The notes: generated by a model not told the origin, from the sequence alone. Positions 19,065 to 30,662 are shown, counted from the stretch's first letter. The stretch: DNA of 42,386 bases from Betaproteobacteria bacterium (GCA_005882215.1 VBCK01000126.1:1-42386), one strand, 5' to 3'. Made by a program: numbers and translations.

Positions 19065-19340
19065 ATGCGTAATTCCGCCGGTGCAAGCAAGCCGACCTTC
19101 CATGCGCCGATGCGCCTGGACTGGTCCGATGAGAAGCTGCAGTCGCTGAGCCAGGAGCAGCTGCTCAACCTGCTCGAGAACCTGGATCATCAGCGGGCGA
19201 TCGGCCGGGTTCCGGAAGGCGCCGCGGCGACGGTCGACCAGCGCATCACTTCGCTGTTGACGAGCCGCAACAGCGCCAAGCGGCGCAAGCAGCTGGCACA
19301 AGCCCTGGTGATCGACGTTCCTGCCAGGGATATGGCTTGA
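19065..19340 (+). CDS. Small hypothetical protein, 91 aa
   Basis: The protein is hydrophilic and mostly helical by composition, with an acidic/leucine-rich middle (DEKLQSLSQEQLLNLLENLD) and a basic segment (SRNSAKRRKQLAQ). There is no signal peptide, membrane segment or cysteine motif. AGAAAGGACAGC just before ATG 19065 is a fair ribosome-binding site, which supports a real gene. It sits 24 bp after the SRPBCC gene and its stop overlaps the possible TTG start of the next ORF. I do not recognise the family; function unknown. Confidence 0.65.
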   Translation: MRNSAGASKPTFHAPMRLDWSDEKLQSLSQEQLLNLLENLDHQRAIGRVPEGAAATVDQRITSLLTSRNSAKRRKQLAQALVIDVPARDMA

Positions 19341-19567
19341 CGAGCGAGCGGCGACCGGGCGCAACGATGTCCTCCCGTTCAACCCCGATCATCGTGCGTC
19401 GCCGATTCTGGCTATACCGTCTGGCCGGTCAACAATATGCCCAGAGCGTTTCGTTCGACGATCCGGTCACCGCTGCGATGGCGCGCAGTTTCCTGCGGCG
19501 CACGGTCGGAAATCCGCTGGAGCTCTGGGGACGAAGCACGAGCGATTTGAAGCCGCCGTCTTCGTGA
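19337..19567 (+). CDS. Small basic hypothetical protein, 66-76 aa
   Basis: The frame opens with TTG 19337, overlapping the previous stop, or with ATG 19367, which gives 66 residues. The peptide is basic, with the central segment RRRFWLYRLAGQQYAQSVSF and a Pro/Ser-rich end. No known domain is apparent. Close coupling to the upstream small gene supports expression. The 3' end runs into a GC hairpin that may end transcription from both sides, so this could also be a chance frame. Confidence 0.4.
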   Translation: MTSERRPGATMSSRSTPIIVRRRFWLYRLAGQQYAQSVSFDDPVTAAMARSFLRRTVGNPLELWGRSTSDLKPPSS

Positions 19568-19572
19568 AGGCG

Positions 19573-19592
19573 GCGGCCCTTTCGCGGGCCGC
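19573..19592. terminator. GC hairpin between converging genes, argG side
   Basis: GCGGCCC (19573-19579) and GGGCCGC (19586-19592) form a perfect 7-bp stem with a 6-base loop. It lies 10 bases beyond the argG stop on the minus strand and just beyond the small plus-strand ORF. No T-run follows on either side, so it may be a bidirectional or Rho-assisted terminator. Confidence 0.45.
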
Positions 19593-19601
19593 AATTCCCG
19601 A

Positions 19602-22011
<2,410 letters not shown>

Positions 22012-22065
22012 GTATCGAATCCGGACCAGCGGGCGGCCATCGCCGATTAGTGACAGGGTAGAAAA

Positions 22066-22095
22066 ACTTTATACTATCTATTTGGTATGTATAAT
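22066..22095 (+). promoter_or_regulatory. Candidate sigma70 promoter for the 22114/22196 genes
   Basis: TATAAT at 22090-22095 is a perfect -10 hexamer in an AT-rich patch. A -35 is poor (ACTTTA/CTTTAT at about 22066-22072). The predicted start of transcription near 22102 lies just before the 26-codon upstream ORF. Confidence 0.5.
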
Positions 22096-22113
22096 GCCTG
22101 TTATTGGGGCGCC

Positions 22114-22194
22114 ATGGCGATCACGGATATTACAAACTCGTCTGGAACCAAATTACTTCAAAGCTTAAGGCATTTGCATTACCCTTCGCGCTGA
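22114..22194 (+). CDS. 26-codon upstream ORF (possible leader peptide)
   Basis: ATG 22114 to TGA 22194 encodes MAITDITNSSGTKLLQSLRH followed by LHYPSR. It has GGGG a few bases upstream as a possible ribosome-binding site. The stop ends one base before the ATG of the next gene, which itself lacks a visible ribosome-binding site, so translation of that gene may depend on this leader. It lies just after a perfect TATAAT. It could equally be a chance frame in AT-rich DNA. Confidence 0.35.
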   Translation: MAITDITNSSGTKLLQSLRHLHYPSR

Positions 22195-22195
22195 T

Positions 22196-22600
22196 ATGAA
22201 AACGCGTTACGACACCTACCACCGGTCGATCGCAAGCTTGGGCCGCCAAAGCGCGGACTTGACCGAGGCGCGGGACCGTGCACGACCGGTTCGAACCGAT
22301 CCGCACGCGCCGTCGGTCCAGCCCTCGGTGCTGGAGGCTTTTCATCCCGACATCAGCCAGGCGGTCACACTGCTCTGGGGTCACCCGGAAATGAACCAGT
22401 ATTTCGAAAGGCTCTGGCTCGATGACGGATCGGGCACTCCGATTGCGCCCGAGGCGATGTCGGAGCTGATGTTGCTGGCCAGTGTGCACCGGTGGCTGTC
22501 GCCGCAACGCCCGGTGCGCAGCATGGCGGCGATCTACGATGCGTCGCACGCGCCGAGTCGACGCAAGGATCTGTGGGACGAGGTCCCGCGCCGCCGCTGA
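22196..22600 (+). CDS. Hypothetical protein, 134 aa
   Basis: This soluble, mixed-charge protein has a conserved-looking centre: ISQAVTLLWGHPEMNQYFER, then LWLDDGSGTPIAPEAMSELM and LASVHRWLSPQ. No signal peptide, membrane helix or metal motif is visible. Codon use in the body is like that of its neighbours, while the upstream 100 bp is AT-rich. The start follows a 26-codon ORF by one base. It converges with dxs, 14 bp away. I do not recognise the family. Confidence 0.65.
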   Translation: MKTRYDTYHRSIASLGRQSADLTEARDRARPVRTDPHAPSVQPSVLEAFHPDISQAVTLLWGHPEMNQYFERLWLDDGSGTPIAPEAMSELMLLASVHRWLSPQRPVRSMAAIYDASHAPSRRKDLWDEVPRRR

Positions 22601-22614
22601 CTTAAGCGATTGAC

Positions 22615-24513
22615 TTAAGCGATCGACTTCACCCGCGGCGCTTCGCGCAGCAGCGCGCCGAATCGGTCGCGAACCGCACTTTCAAGCCCGGATCCGTCCA
22701 GACCCGCGCCGGCGATCAGCCCGGCCGGATCGCCATGATCGATGAAGCGGTCCGGCAGCCCAATATGCAGGAATGGCCGCTCGATCGCCAGGCTCGACAG
22801 CGCTTCGGCGCACGCGCTGCCGGCGCCACCCATCACCACGTTTTCTTCCACCGTCACCAGCGCGTCATGCGATCGGGCCACCTGCGCCAGCAGCTCCGTA
22901 TCCAGCGGCTTCACGAACCGCATGTTCACGACCGTCGCGTCCAGTGTCTCGGCCGCACGCAGCGCCGCGTGAAGCGGCGGCCCGAACGCGAGCATCGCGA
23001 TGCGGCTCCCGCGCGCAGCGCGTGAGTGGCGCCGGATTTCGCCGCGACCGATCGGCAGACCCTCCAGGCCGCGCTCGACCGCCACGCCGGCGCCTGCGCC
23101 GCGCGGATAGCGCACGGCGGCAGGCCCGTCGTGCAGGTACGCGGTCGACAGCATCTTGCGGCACTCGTTCTCGTCGCTCGGGGCCATCACGACCATGTTC
23201 GGGATGCAGCGCAGGTACGACAGGTCGAACGCACCGTGGTGGGTCGCGCCGTCGGCGCCGACCAGGCCGCCCCGATCGAGCGCAAACGTCACCGGCAGGT
23301 TCTGTATCGCCACGTCATGGATCAGCTGGTCGTAGGCGCGCTGCAGGAACGTGGAGTAGATCGCAACGACCGGCTTGCGCCCCTCGCACGCAAGTCCGGC
23401 CGCGAAGCTCACCGCATGCTGCTCGGCGATTCCGACGTCGAAGTAACGATCCGGAAACTGCCGCTCGAAGCGCACCATGCCGGAGCCCTCGCGCATCGCG
23501 GGCGTGATCCCGACCAGCCGCGAGTCGGCCGCCGCCATGTCGCACAGCCAGTCGCCGAACACCTGGGTGAAGGTGGGCTTTCCGGGCGCACTTTTTTGCA
23601 ACCCCATCTTGGGGTCGAACGGCGAGGGGCCGTGATACAGCACCGGATCGGCCTCGGCCAGCTTGTAGCCCTGCCCCTTGCGCGTGACCACGTGCAGGAA
23701 CTGGGGCCCGGCCAGGCCACGGATGTTCTGCAGCGTCGGAATCAGCGCGTCCAGATCGTGCCCGTCGATCGGCCCTATGTAGTTGAACCCGAATTCCTCG
23801 AACATCGTGCCCGGAACCAGCATGCCCTTCGCGTGCTCTTCCAGCTTGCGGGCGAGTTCCAGCATCGGCGGAACGTGCTTCAGCACTTGCCGGCCGGCCT
23901 GCTTGGCGGCGGCGTAGAACTTTCCGCTCAGCAGGCGCGCCAGGTAGCGGTTCAGCGCCCCGACCGACCGCGAAATCGACATGTCGTTGTCGTTCAACAC
24001 GACCAGCAGGCGGACGCTGTCGGCGACTCCGGCGTTGTTCAAGGCCTCGAACGCCATGCCGGCCGACATCGCTCCGTCGCCGATCACCGCGATCGCGTGC
24101 CGGTTCTCGCCCCGATCGCGCGCCGCGATCGCCATCCCGAGGGCGGCCGAAATCGAAGTCGACGAATGGGCCGTGCCGAATGCGTCGTACACGGACTCGC
24201 TGCGGCGCGGGAAGCCGGATATGCCGTCGGCCTGCCGCAGTTTGCGCATCGCATCGCGGCGGCCCGTCAGGATCTTGTGCGGGTAGGTCTGGTGCCCCAC
24301 GTCCCACACGATCCGGTCTTCCGGGGTGTTGAACACGTAATGCAGCGCGATCGTCAGCTCGACCGTGCCCAGGTTGGAACTGAGGTGCCCGCCGGTCCTG
24401 GAAACCGATTCGAGCAAAAACGCGCGAAGCTCCTCGGCCAGGCAGTGCAACTGGCTTCGATCGAGCTGCCGCAGTTCGGTCGGGTCGTTGATGGTCTGCA
24501 ACAGGCTGTACAC
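22615..24513 (-). CDS. dxs: 1-deoxy-D-xylulose-5-phosphate synthase
   Basis: Dxs condenses pyruvate and glyceraldehyde-3-phosphate, using thiamine diphosphate, in the first step of the MEP isoprenoid pathway. The 632-residue protein has the N-terminal [20 protein letters not shown], the TPP motif [18 protein letters not shown] through LNDNDMSIS, and the transketolase-like [17 protein letters not shown]. The start is GTG 24513, giving [11 protein letters not shown] as in the family; the frame is open further upstream over ispA but without similarity. It begins just after the ispA stop, so xseB, ispA and dxs form one operon. IspA consumes products of the pathway that Dxs starts. Confidence 0.97.
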   Translation of the reverse strand: MYSLLQTINDPTELRQLDRSQLHCLAEELRAFLLESVSRTGGHLSSNLGTVELTIALHYVFNTPEDRIVWDVGHQTYPHKILTGRRDAMRKLRQADGISGFPRRSESVYDAFGTAHSSTSISAALGMAIAARDRGENRHAIAVIGDGAMSAGMAFEALNNAGVADSVRLLVVLNDNDMSISRSVGALNRYLARLLSGKFYAAAKQAGRQVLKHVPPMLELARKLEEHAKGMLVPGTMFEEFGFNYIGPIDGHDLDALIPTLQNIRGLAGPQFLHVVTRKGQGYKLAEADPVLYHGPSPFDPKMGLQKSAPGKPTFTQVFGDWLCDMAAADSRLVGITPAMREGSGMVRFERQFPDRYFDVGIAEQHAVSFAAGLACEGRKPVVAIYSTFLQRAYDQLIHDVAIQNLPVTFALDRGGLVGADGATHHGAFDLSYLRCIPNMVVMAPSDENECRKMLSTAYLHDGPAAVRYPRGAGAGVAVERGLEGLPIGRGEIRRHSRAARGSRIAMLAFGPPLHAALRAAETLDATVVNMRFVKPLDTELLAQVARSHDALVTVEENVVMGGAGSACAEALSSLAIERPFLHIGLPDRFIDHGDPAGLIAGAGLDGSGLESAVRDRFGALLREAPRVKSIA

Positions 24514-24515
24514 AA

Positions 24516-25454
24516 TCAGCTCCGGCGTTGCACGATCAGGTCGGCCAGTTGTCTGAGCCGCACGGTTCGCGGGTGGGCTTCGGTCCCGAGGGTCGAGAGC
24601 GCATCGTGCGCCTCGTGCCGAAGCCGCTCGGCCCAACGCCGCGCCGCTTCGATCCCAAGGACCGACACATAGGTCGGCTTGCTCTGCCGCAGATCCTTGC
24701 CCGCAGTCTTGCCGAGTTCGGCCGACGTGGCCACGGTGTCGAGCAGATCATCGACGATCTGAAAGGCCAGCCCGATCGCGTCGGCGTAGCGCTCGAGTGC
24801 GACCCGTTCGATGGCCGTGACTCGCCCGGCAGCGGCTCCCATAGTGACCGAGGCGCGCAGCAGTGCGCCGGTTTTCATCCGGTGCATCGTCTCCAGCTCG
24901 GCGGCGTTCATCGGCCGCCCGACCGCGGCCAAATCGATCGCCTGTCCGCCGCACATCCCCTGCGTTCCCGCGGCCTGCGCCAGCTCGCGGATCAGGGTGA
25001 CGCAGGTGTCGGCCGCAACCGGGGCATTGGCCAGGACCATGAACGCCTCGGCCTGCAGCGCGTCGCCCGTCAACATCGCGGTGGCCTCGTCGAAGGCCAC
25101 GTGCACAGTGGGCTTTCCGCGCCGAAGCACATCGTCGTCCATGCACGGCATGTCGTCGTGCACCAGCGAGTAGGCATGGACGAATTCGATGGCAGCGGCG
25201 ATCGGGTCGAGCGCGGCATCGGTCGCCGAGCTGAACTCGCCGGCCGCGTACACCAGCGCAGGGCGCACCCGCTTGCCGCCGTTCAGGACCGCGTAGCGCA
25301 TGGCCGCATGCAGACGGGGCGGTTCGCGCTCCTCAGCGGGCAGGCAGCCGTGGACAAACCGCTCGAAACGCGCCTGATGGGCCGCGATCCAATCCGTCAA
25401 TGGAGCCGCCGGCGGGACGCTGGCAGCCCGCGCTGAAAGGGAAGCCACGCTCAC
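24516..25454 (-). CDS. ispA: Farnesyl diphosphate synthase (polyprenyl synthetase family)
   Basis: IspA builds geranyl and farnesyl diphosphate from IPP and DMAPP. The 312-residue protein carries [15 protein letters not shown], the first aspartate-rich motif DDMPCMDDD at residues 100-108, the RRGKPT block, MCGGQAIDL and the second motif QIVDDLLD. The residues before the first motif (AYSLVHDD) match bacterial type FPP synthases, so farnesyl diphosphate is the likely product. The start is GTG 25454 in a GTGA overlap with the xseB stop. dxs follows within a few bases. Confidence 0.95.
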   Translation of the reverse strand: MSVASLSARAASVPPAAPLTDWIAAHQARFERFVHGCLPAEEREPPRLHAAMRYAVLNGGKRVRPALVYAAGEFSSATDAALDPIAAAIEFVHAYSLVHDDMPCMDDDVLRRGKPTVHVAFDEATAMLTGDALQAEAFMVLANAPVAADTCVTLIRELAQAAGTQGMCGGQAIDLAAVGRPMNAAELETMHRMKTGALLRASVTMGAAAGRVTAIERVALERYADAIGLAFQIVDDLLDTVATSAELGKTAGKDLRQSKPTYVSVLGIEAARRWAERLRHEAHDALSTLGTEAHPRTVRLRQLADLIVQRRS

Positions 25455-25708
25455 GTTGCGGGGTCCGAAGTCTCATCCGGAGAAAAGTTTTTCAGCACGC
25501 CCTCGTCGAGTCTCTGAATCTGTTGTTCGGCGTCGGCCAGCTTACCCTGGCAGTAGCGCGCCAATTCCGCTCCGCGCCGGTACGCCGCGATCGATTCATC
25601 CAGCCCCAGCTCACCCGATTCCATCCGCCGCACCAACTGATCGAGCTGATCGAGCGCCTGCTCGAAGGTCAGCTCTTCGACCGAGGCGCAAGTTATGGAT
25701 TCACCCAT
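25451..25708 (-). CDS. xseB: Exodeoxyribonuclease VII small subunit
   Basis: This 85-residue helical protein has the signature LTFEQALDQLDQLVRRMESG, ELGLDESIAAYRRGAELARY and CQGKLADAEQQIQRL, all standard for XseB. Several copies bind the coiled region of XseA. Length is normal. The start is ATG 25708. It leads the xseB-ispA-dxs operon, a conserved order in proteobacteria, and is far from xseA in this window. A divergent sulfurtransferase gene lies 176 bp upstream. Confidence 0.95.
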   Translation of the reverse strand: MGESITCASVEELTFEQALDQLDQLVRRMESGELGLDESIAAYRRGAELARYCQGKLADAEQQIQRLDEGVLKNFSPDETSDPAT

Positions 25709-25884
25709 CCGTTCGCCCGCTCCCGGCAGGGCGCGGAACCCATTTCATTTTTTGGCCACGCAAGAATCGCGGGCCTTGCGAGGTGCCCGAGCACCCGTTA
25801 AGTTATTTTAGTTCATCGCCCGGATCGCCCTAGCCGGGTCAACGACTTGCGTTGCGTTTACACACACTTCAGGACGAAAGGCCG

Positions 25885-26751
25885 ATGCCGCGCGCCCATC
25901 CCTACAACACGCTGGTTGACGTAGATACGCTACGCCTGAATCTGGGCAGTCCCGACTGGCGCGTAATCGACTGCCGTCACGACCTGTTGCACCCCGAAGC
26001 GGGCCAAAAAGCGTACGCCGAAGGCCATATCGCGGGTGCTGTGTTTGCGCATCTGGATCGGGACCTGTCGGGCCCCAGGACACCCTACTCGGGGCGGCAC
26101 CCGCTGCCGGATCCGGACCAGTTGGCCGAGCGCCTGCGCCGCTGGGGAATCGACGGGGACACTCAAATTGTCGCGTACGACGCCACCTCAGGGTCGCATG
26201 CCGCACGGCTCTGGTGGCTGGCACGCTCGCTGGGCCACGAAAAGGTGGCACTGCTCGATGGCGGATGGCAAGCCGCTCTTGAGGCGGCAATCCCGATCGA
26301 GACCGGTCAGGCCAGCCCCCCGCCGGGGCGCTTCGCGCGCTCATCGCCGCTGGAGCAGCCGGTGGACATCGATGCGGTCCAGTCCGCTCGCGCCGATCCG
26401 CGATGGCTGATCGTCGACGCCCGCGCGCCGGATCGATACGCGGGCCGCAACGAGACGATCGACCCGGTCGCCGGCCACATCCCGGCAGCGGTGAACCGCT
26501 TCTGGCAGTCGAATCTGCAGCCGGACGGACGCTTCAAGACGGCCGATCAGCTGCGCTCCGAATTCGCCGCGCTGCTGGGCGCACGCTCGCCGACGCACGT
26601 GATCGCCCAATGCGGCTCCGGTGTCACGGCCTGCCACAACCTGCTGGCGATGCAGCGAGCCGGCATCAGCGGCGCCAGGCTATATCCGGGCTCGTGGAGT
26701 CAATGGATCAGCGATCCGACACGCCCGATTGCGGTCGGCGCCGACCCATAA
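25885..26751 (+). CDS. Sulfurtransferase (rhodanese/3-mercaptopyruvate type)
   Basis: This two-domain rhodanese of 288 residues has an inactive N-terminal domain (DWRVIDCRHDL, EGHIAGAVFAHLDRDLSG) and a C-terminal domain whose active-site loop is CGSGVTACHN. That CGSGVTA loop is the pattern of 3-mercaptopyruvate sulfurtransferases (SseA), whereas classic thiosulfate rhodaneses have CRxGT-like loops. The RYAGRNETIDPVAGHIPAAVN block is typical. ATG 25885 was chosen because AGGACGAAAGG precedes it; TTG 25852 is an upstream alternative. It converges with the ZIP gene 35 bp away. Confidence 0.92.
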   Translation: MPRAHPYNTLVDVDTLRLNLGSPDWRVIDCRHDLLHPEAGQKAYAEGHIAGAVFAHLDRDLSGPRTPYSGRHPLPDPDQLAERLRRWGIDGDTQIVAYDATSGSHAARLWWLARSLGHEKVALLDGGWQAALEAAIPIETGQASPPPGRFARSSPLEQPVDIDAVQSARADPRWLIVDARAPDRYAGRNETIDPVAGHIPAAVNRFWQSNLQPDGRFKTADQLRSEFAALLGARSPTHVIAQCGSGVTACHNLLAMQRAGISGARLYPGSWSQWISDPTRPIAVGADP

Positions 26752-26786
26752 ACCGGGACGCGCTCAAGCCTGCCCTCAGGCTTCCC

Positions 26787-27566
26787 TCACGCTCCCTTGA
26801 ACACCGCGCGAACCAGGCCCGCCAGCGCCACGCCGAACAAAACCAGGGCCACTTCGGGCAAGGAATCGCTGAGCGGCTTGCGGCGCATCATCTCGGGCAG
26901 CAGGTCCGATAGCGCGATGTACACGAAGCTGGCCGCGGCAATCAGCAACGTATACGGAAGCAGCGCACGGTACGTATCGAGCAGCAGATAGCCGGTCACC
27001 CCGCCCAGCACGGCCGACATGCCCGAGATCACCATGAACATGAATGCGCGCCGGCGGACGAACCCGGCATTCAAAAGGATCATGAAATCGCCGATCTCGT
27101 GGGGCACCTCGTGCGCGAATACCGCGCACGTAGTCAGCACGCCGGCGCGCAGATCGAGCAAGAACGCGGCCGCGATCACGGCTCCGTCGCCGAAGTTGTG
27201 GAATGCATCGCCCACCAGGATCGGCCAGGCACCTCGGCCGGCTTCCTGCGCGTCGTAGCCGTGCGGGTGCCGATGCTCGTCGCCTTCGTGATGGTGCGTG
27301 TGGTGGATCAGCGTGAGCTTTTCGAGGATGAAAAAACCGACGATTCCGCCGGTTAACACCCATCCGAACGTGTCCGGCTCCAGATTGGAGCCCATCGCCT
27401 CCGGCAGCAGCTGCACCAGCGCAGTGGCCAGCAGCACGCCGGCGGCGATCGACACCATCTTGTCGACAACCCCGGACAGCAGCCGGAAGCTCAGCAGGGC
27501 CGCCAGGCTGATCGAGATCAGCGTGGAGACCACATTGGCCAGGACGATAAGGAGCAGCGTCAACAC
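26787..27566 (-). CDS. ZIP family metal cation transporter
   Basis: This 259-residue protein has seven to eight membrane segments, with a His-rich cytoplasmic loop (HHTHHHEGDEHRHPHGYD, about residues 90-107) after the third. The paired transport motifs are present: HNFGDGAVIAAAF in the fourth segment and HEVPHEIGDF in the fifth, which carry the His/Glu metal ligands. ZIP proteins import Zn2+ or other divalent metals. The start is GTG 27566. It lies convergently beside the sulfurtransferase gene and divergently from the TldD homolog. The metal cannot be deduced. Confidence 0.93.
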   Translation of the reverse strand: MLTLLLIVLANVVSTLISISLAALLSFRLLSGVVDKMVSIAAGVLLATALVQLLPEAMGSNLEPDTFGWVLTGGIVGFFILEKLTLIHHTHHHEGDEHRHPHGYDAQEAGRGAWPILVGDAFHNFGDGAVIAAAFLLDLRAGVLTTCAVFAHEVPHEIGDFMILLNAGFVRRRAFMFMVISGMSAVLGGVTGYLLLDTYRALLPYTLLIAAASFVYIALSDLLPEMMRRKPLSDSLPEVALVLFGVALAGLVRAVFKGA

Positions 27567-27754
27567 GCCGCACCCGGCGTGCTCGCCTCGCGGGGAGTGT
27601 CGTCAGGACAGTCCATGTTTGCCGCCGATCCCGACCTGAACCCCGGCACGGTCACAAGCTGGGGCTCGTCGCGGTCGGACATCAGGCAATTTCCCCTGGT
27701 AGCAGCGGCGCAGTATAGATCCCGCCAATCGGTATCATCCGCAAGTATGCGGTC

Positions 27755-29248
27755 ATGCCGATCGCGTGGAATGTCGTTCTGATGGAGTCATCGCCCGATC
27801 TTCAGGAAGTTGCGCGGCGGTTCAGGCGGGTAGCGCCTGCGATCGACCAGTGCACGATCCGGATCGTCGAAGAGTCTTCCATCCTGACGTCGGTACGCCG
27901 CGACGTGCCCGAGCCGGTTGCGCGGTCGACCGATCGGGGTGCAATGGTCACGGTGGCCCGGGGCGATGGCGTCGGATACGCGGCCACCAGCGACCTGAGC
28001 GAGGCGGGCCTGAAGGCAGCGGCCGAGCGCGCGGTCCAGTGGGCGCGCGCATCGCGCGGACGCACCGTGTTCGAGAACGCCCCGCCCCGCCTGGCGATGA
28101 CCGAAAAGTTCCACGCGAACGGCGGATCGGGACCGGACTGGACGCCGGCCGAGCGGATCGAGCTGCTTCGGCGGGAGTCGGCGGACTGCCGGATCGATGA
28201 CCGGATCGTGGACTGGCAGGCCAGCCTGTGGACGATCCGCTCCCGCCAGCTGTTGGCGGCCGCAAACGGCGAGGACATTTTCCAGGAGCACGAGTTGGCG
28301 GTACCGGCGCTGCACGTGGTCGCGAGCGATCGGCAACTGACCCAGGTTCGATCGTGGGGCGGCCGCAACAACGGGCTCTGCCAGAAAGGCAGCGCACGAC
28401 AGGTGGCTGAACGCAGCGGCTTCAAGGGCGCCGGACGGCAGACCGCGGAGCAGGCGCTGCAGCTGCTGACCGCGCCGAACTGCCCGACCGGCACGTTCGA
28501 CCTGCTGTTGATGCCCGACCAGATGATGTTGCAGATCCACGAGTCGATCGGTCATCCGCTCGAGCTGGACCGGATCCTGGGCGATGAGCGCAATTACGCG
28601 GGGACCAGCTTCGTGACGCCGGACATGTTCGGAAGCTACCGGTACGGCTCCGAGCTGCTGAACGTTACCCACGATCCGACGCGCGCGGAGGAATTCGCGA
28701 CCTTCGCCTACGACGACGAGGGCAGTCGGGCGCACCGCCAGTACCTGATCCGCGACGGCGTGCTGATCCAGCCGCTGGGCGGCGCGCTGTCGCGCCAGCG
28801 AATGGCCCGCGCCAGCTGGGACGGTTGCGTGGCCACGGCGCGGGCCAGTAGCTGGAATCGCCCGCCCATCGACCGGATGTCGAACCTGAACCTGGAGGCG
28901 GGTGCCTCGACGTTCGAGCAGATCGTGTCTTCAATGGACGACGGCATGCTGATGCAGACCAACGCATCCTGGTCGATCGACGATTCGCGTAACAAGTTCC
29001 AGTTCGGTTGCGAGTGGGGCCAGCGGATCCGCGGCGGGCGCCTGGCCGAAGTGGTTCGAAATCCGAACTACCGCGGCATCTCGGCAACCTTCTGGCGCTC
29101 ACTGGCGATGGTCGGCGATGCCTCGACGGTGCAGGTCCTAGGTTCACCCTTCTGCGGCAAGGGCGAGCCCAATCAGCTGATCCGGGTCGGGCATGCCAGT
29201 CCCGCCTGCAAGTTCTCGGCGGTGGCGGTGTTCGGTGCCGAGCGCTGA
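27755..29248 (+). CDS. TldD-family metalloprotease, zinc-binding subunit
   Basis: This 497-residue protein is of the TldD/PmbA family. The metal motif HESIGHPLE has His262, Glu263 and His267, which in TldD bind zinc and form the active site. Blocks such as GVGYAATSDLSEAGLKAAAERAVQWA and YDDEGSRAHRQYLIRDGVL are characteristic. TldD acts with TldE/PmbA as a hetero-oligomeric peptidase on unfolded or ring-modified peptides, and the partner follows 3 bp downstream. ATG 27755 is taken as the start; ATG 27782 (MESSPDLQ) is also possible, and neither has a clear ribosome-binding site. No peptide-modification enzyme is nearby. Confidence 0.9.
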   Translation: MPIAWNVVLMESSPDLQEVARRFRRVAPAIDQCTIRIVEESSILTSVRRDVPEPVARSTDRGAMVTVARGDGVGYAATSDLSEAGLKAAAERAVQWARASRGRTVFENAPPRLAMTEKFHANGGSGPDWTPAERIELLRRESADCRIDDRIVDWQASLWTIRSRQLLAAANGEDIFQEHELAVPALHVVASDRQLTQVRSWGGRNNGLCQKGSARQVAERSGFKGAGRQTAEQALQLLTAPNCPTGTFDLLLMPDQMMLQIHESIGHPLELDRILGDERNYAGTSFVTPDMFGSYRYGSELLNVTHDPTRAEEFATFAYDDEGSRAHRQYLIRDGVLIQPLGGALSRQRMARASWDGCVATARASSWNRPPIDRMSNLNLEAGASTFEQIVSSMDDGMLMQTNASWSIDDSRNKFQFGCEWGQRIRGGRLAEVVRNPNYRGISATFWRSLAMVGDASTVQVLGSPFCGKGEPNQLIRVGHASPACKFSAVAVFGAER

Positions 29249-29251
29249 GGC

Positions 29252-30589
29252 ATGAAGCAGCGGTTCTTCGAGCTGGCCGACTACGCGATCGGACAGCTGC
29301 GCGGCACCGAAACGCTGCTGGCCAACTTTGCGGGCGAGACGTCCGACTTCGCCCGTTTCAACCACGCGCGTGTACGTCAGGCCGGAAGCGTGACCCAGGC
29401 CTACCTGCGGTTGACGCTGATCGACCGGGGCCGGCGCCTGCACACGACGCTGGCGGCCTCATTCGACCAGCCGTCCGACCACGACGCGATTCGGGCGGCG
29501 ATCGGGACAATGCGCTCCGAACTGCCTTCGCTGCCGGCCGATCCGCTGCTGCTGTACGCAACCGAAGTCAACAGTTCGAACCTTGAGCGCCGCGGCCGGC
29601 TGCCCGACGCGACGGAGGCGGTCGACTGTGTGATCGCCGCCGCCGCCGGCGCCGACCTGGTGGGCATTTTCGCCAGCGGCCCGGTGTTCCGGGGCTTCGC
29701 CAACTCGCTGGGGCAGCGCAACTGGCACCGGGTCGACAGCTTCCAGTTGGACTGGTCGGTCTACCTGGGCGGCGACCAGGACGCGAAGGACAAGGCCGTC
29801 AAATCGACGTATGCCTCCGAGACCTGGAACGCACAGGAAGTGGCCCGGCGCATCCAGTCGGCCCGTGATCAGCTCAAATTCCTGGCCGTCAACCCGCGCG
29901 CGATCGAGCCGGGGCAGTATCGCGCCTATCTGACGCCCGCGGCGATGGACGAGCTGACCGGGTTGTTGAGCTGGGAAGGCGTGTCGGGACGCAGCCAGCG
30001 CACCCGCCAGAGCTCACTGCAAAAGCTGGTCGATGGGGAAGCGGCGCTGTCCCCGATGATCACGCTGCGGGAAAACACGACCGAAGGTCTGGCGCCGTCG
30101 TTCGACGACAGCGGCTTTCCGCGCCCGCCTCAGGTTGCGCTGATCAAGGATGGAGCGCATGCGGGCGCGCTGGTGTCGGCGCGCACGGCCAAGGAATACG
30201 GCCTCGTCGCCAACGGAGCCTGCGACGAGGAATCGATGCAGTCGGCGGACCTCGATGGCGGCACCTTGCCGATGTCGGAGACGCTGGGCACGCTCGATCG
30301 GGGCATCCTGGTCGCGAACCTTTGGTACCTGAACTTCTCGGACCGGTCCTCGTGCCGGATCACCGGGATGACCCGCTTTGCGACGTTCTGGGTCGAAAGC
30401 GGACGGATCGCCGCGCCGCTGAACGTGATGCGGTTCGACGATTCGCTCTACCGGATGCTCGGCAGCGAACTGCTGGCACTCACGCGCGAGCGCGAGTGGA
30501 TCCAGAGCCGCAGCACCTACGGGCAGCGCTCGGTCGAATCGACCCGGGTACCGGGCGCGCTGCTCTCCAGCCTGACGCTGACGCTGTAG
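29252..30589 (+). CDS. TldE/PmbA-family metallopeptidase partner
   Basis: This 445-residue protein is of the same superfamily as the upstream TldD but lacks the HExxxH metal motif, as expected for the TldE-type partner. Regions such as HARVRQAGSVTQAYLRLTLI, GIFASGPVFRGFANSLGQRN and the C-terminal LWYLNFSDRSSCRITGMTRF fit the PmbA/TldA C-terminal fold. ATG 29252 begins 3 bp after the TldD stop, so the pair is co-translated and probably equimolar. Both are diverged from E. coli TldD/PmbA. A palindromic element lies just beyond the stop. Confidence 0.88.
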   Translation: MKQRFFELADYAIGQLRGTETLLANFAGETSDFARFNHARVRQAGSVTQAYLRLTLIDRGRRLHTTLAASFDQPSDHDAIRAAIGTMRSELPSLPADPLLLYATEVNSSNLERRGRLPDATEAVDCVIAAAAGADLVGIFASGPVFRGFANSLGQRNWHRVDSFQLDWSVYLGGDQDAKDKAVKSTYASETWNAQEVARRIQSARDQLKFLAVNPRAIEPGQYRAYLTPAAMDELTGLLSWEGVSGRSQRTRQSSLQKLVDGEAALSPMITLRENTTEGLAPSFDDSGFPRPPQVALIKDGAHAGALVSARTAKEYGLVANGACDEESMQSADLDGGTLPMSETLGTLDRGILVANLWYLNFSDRSSCRITGMTRFATFWVESGRIAAPLNVMRFDDSLYRMLGSELLALTREREWIQSRSTYGQRSVESTRVPGALLSSLTLTL

Positions 30590-30613
30590 TCGGTCGTCGA
30601 TACGGGCCAGCGC

Positions 30614-30662
30614 CCCGCCTTCGCGCTGCGCCTCGGCGGGCTTGCCCGCCGAAGCGCGCAGC
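30614..30662. repeat. Palindromic element copy 2, intergenic (after TldE gene)
   Basis: CCCGCCTTCGC (30614-30624) opens the element. GCTGCGC/GCGCAGC arms surround the perfect core CGGCGGGCTTGCCCGCCG (30634-30651). The right-hand GCGAAGGCGGG end is missing or truncated to GCGGCGA. It lies between the convergent TldE and cytochrome c genes, where the hairpin could also end transcription. Confidence 0.8.

Noticed and set aside
27567-27754. Short plus-strand frame (27579-27782) upstream of the TldD gene, considered as a peptide precursor
   Set aside because: Ser/Arg-rich, no ribosome-binding site, overlaps the TldD start, and no modification enzyme nearby.
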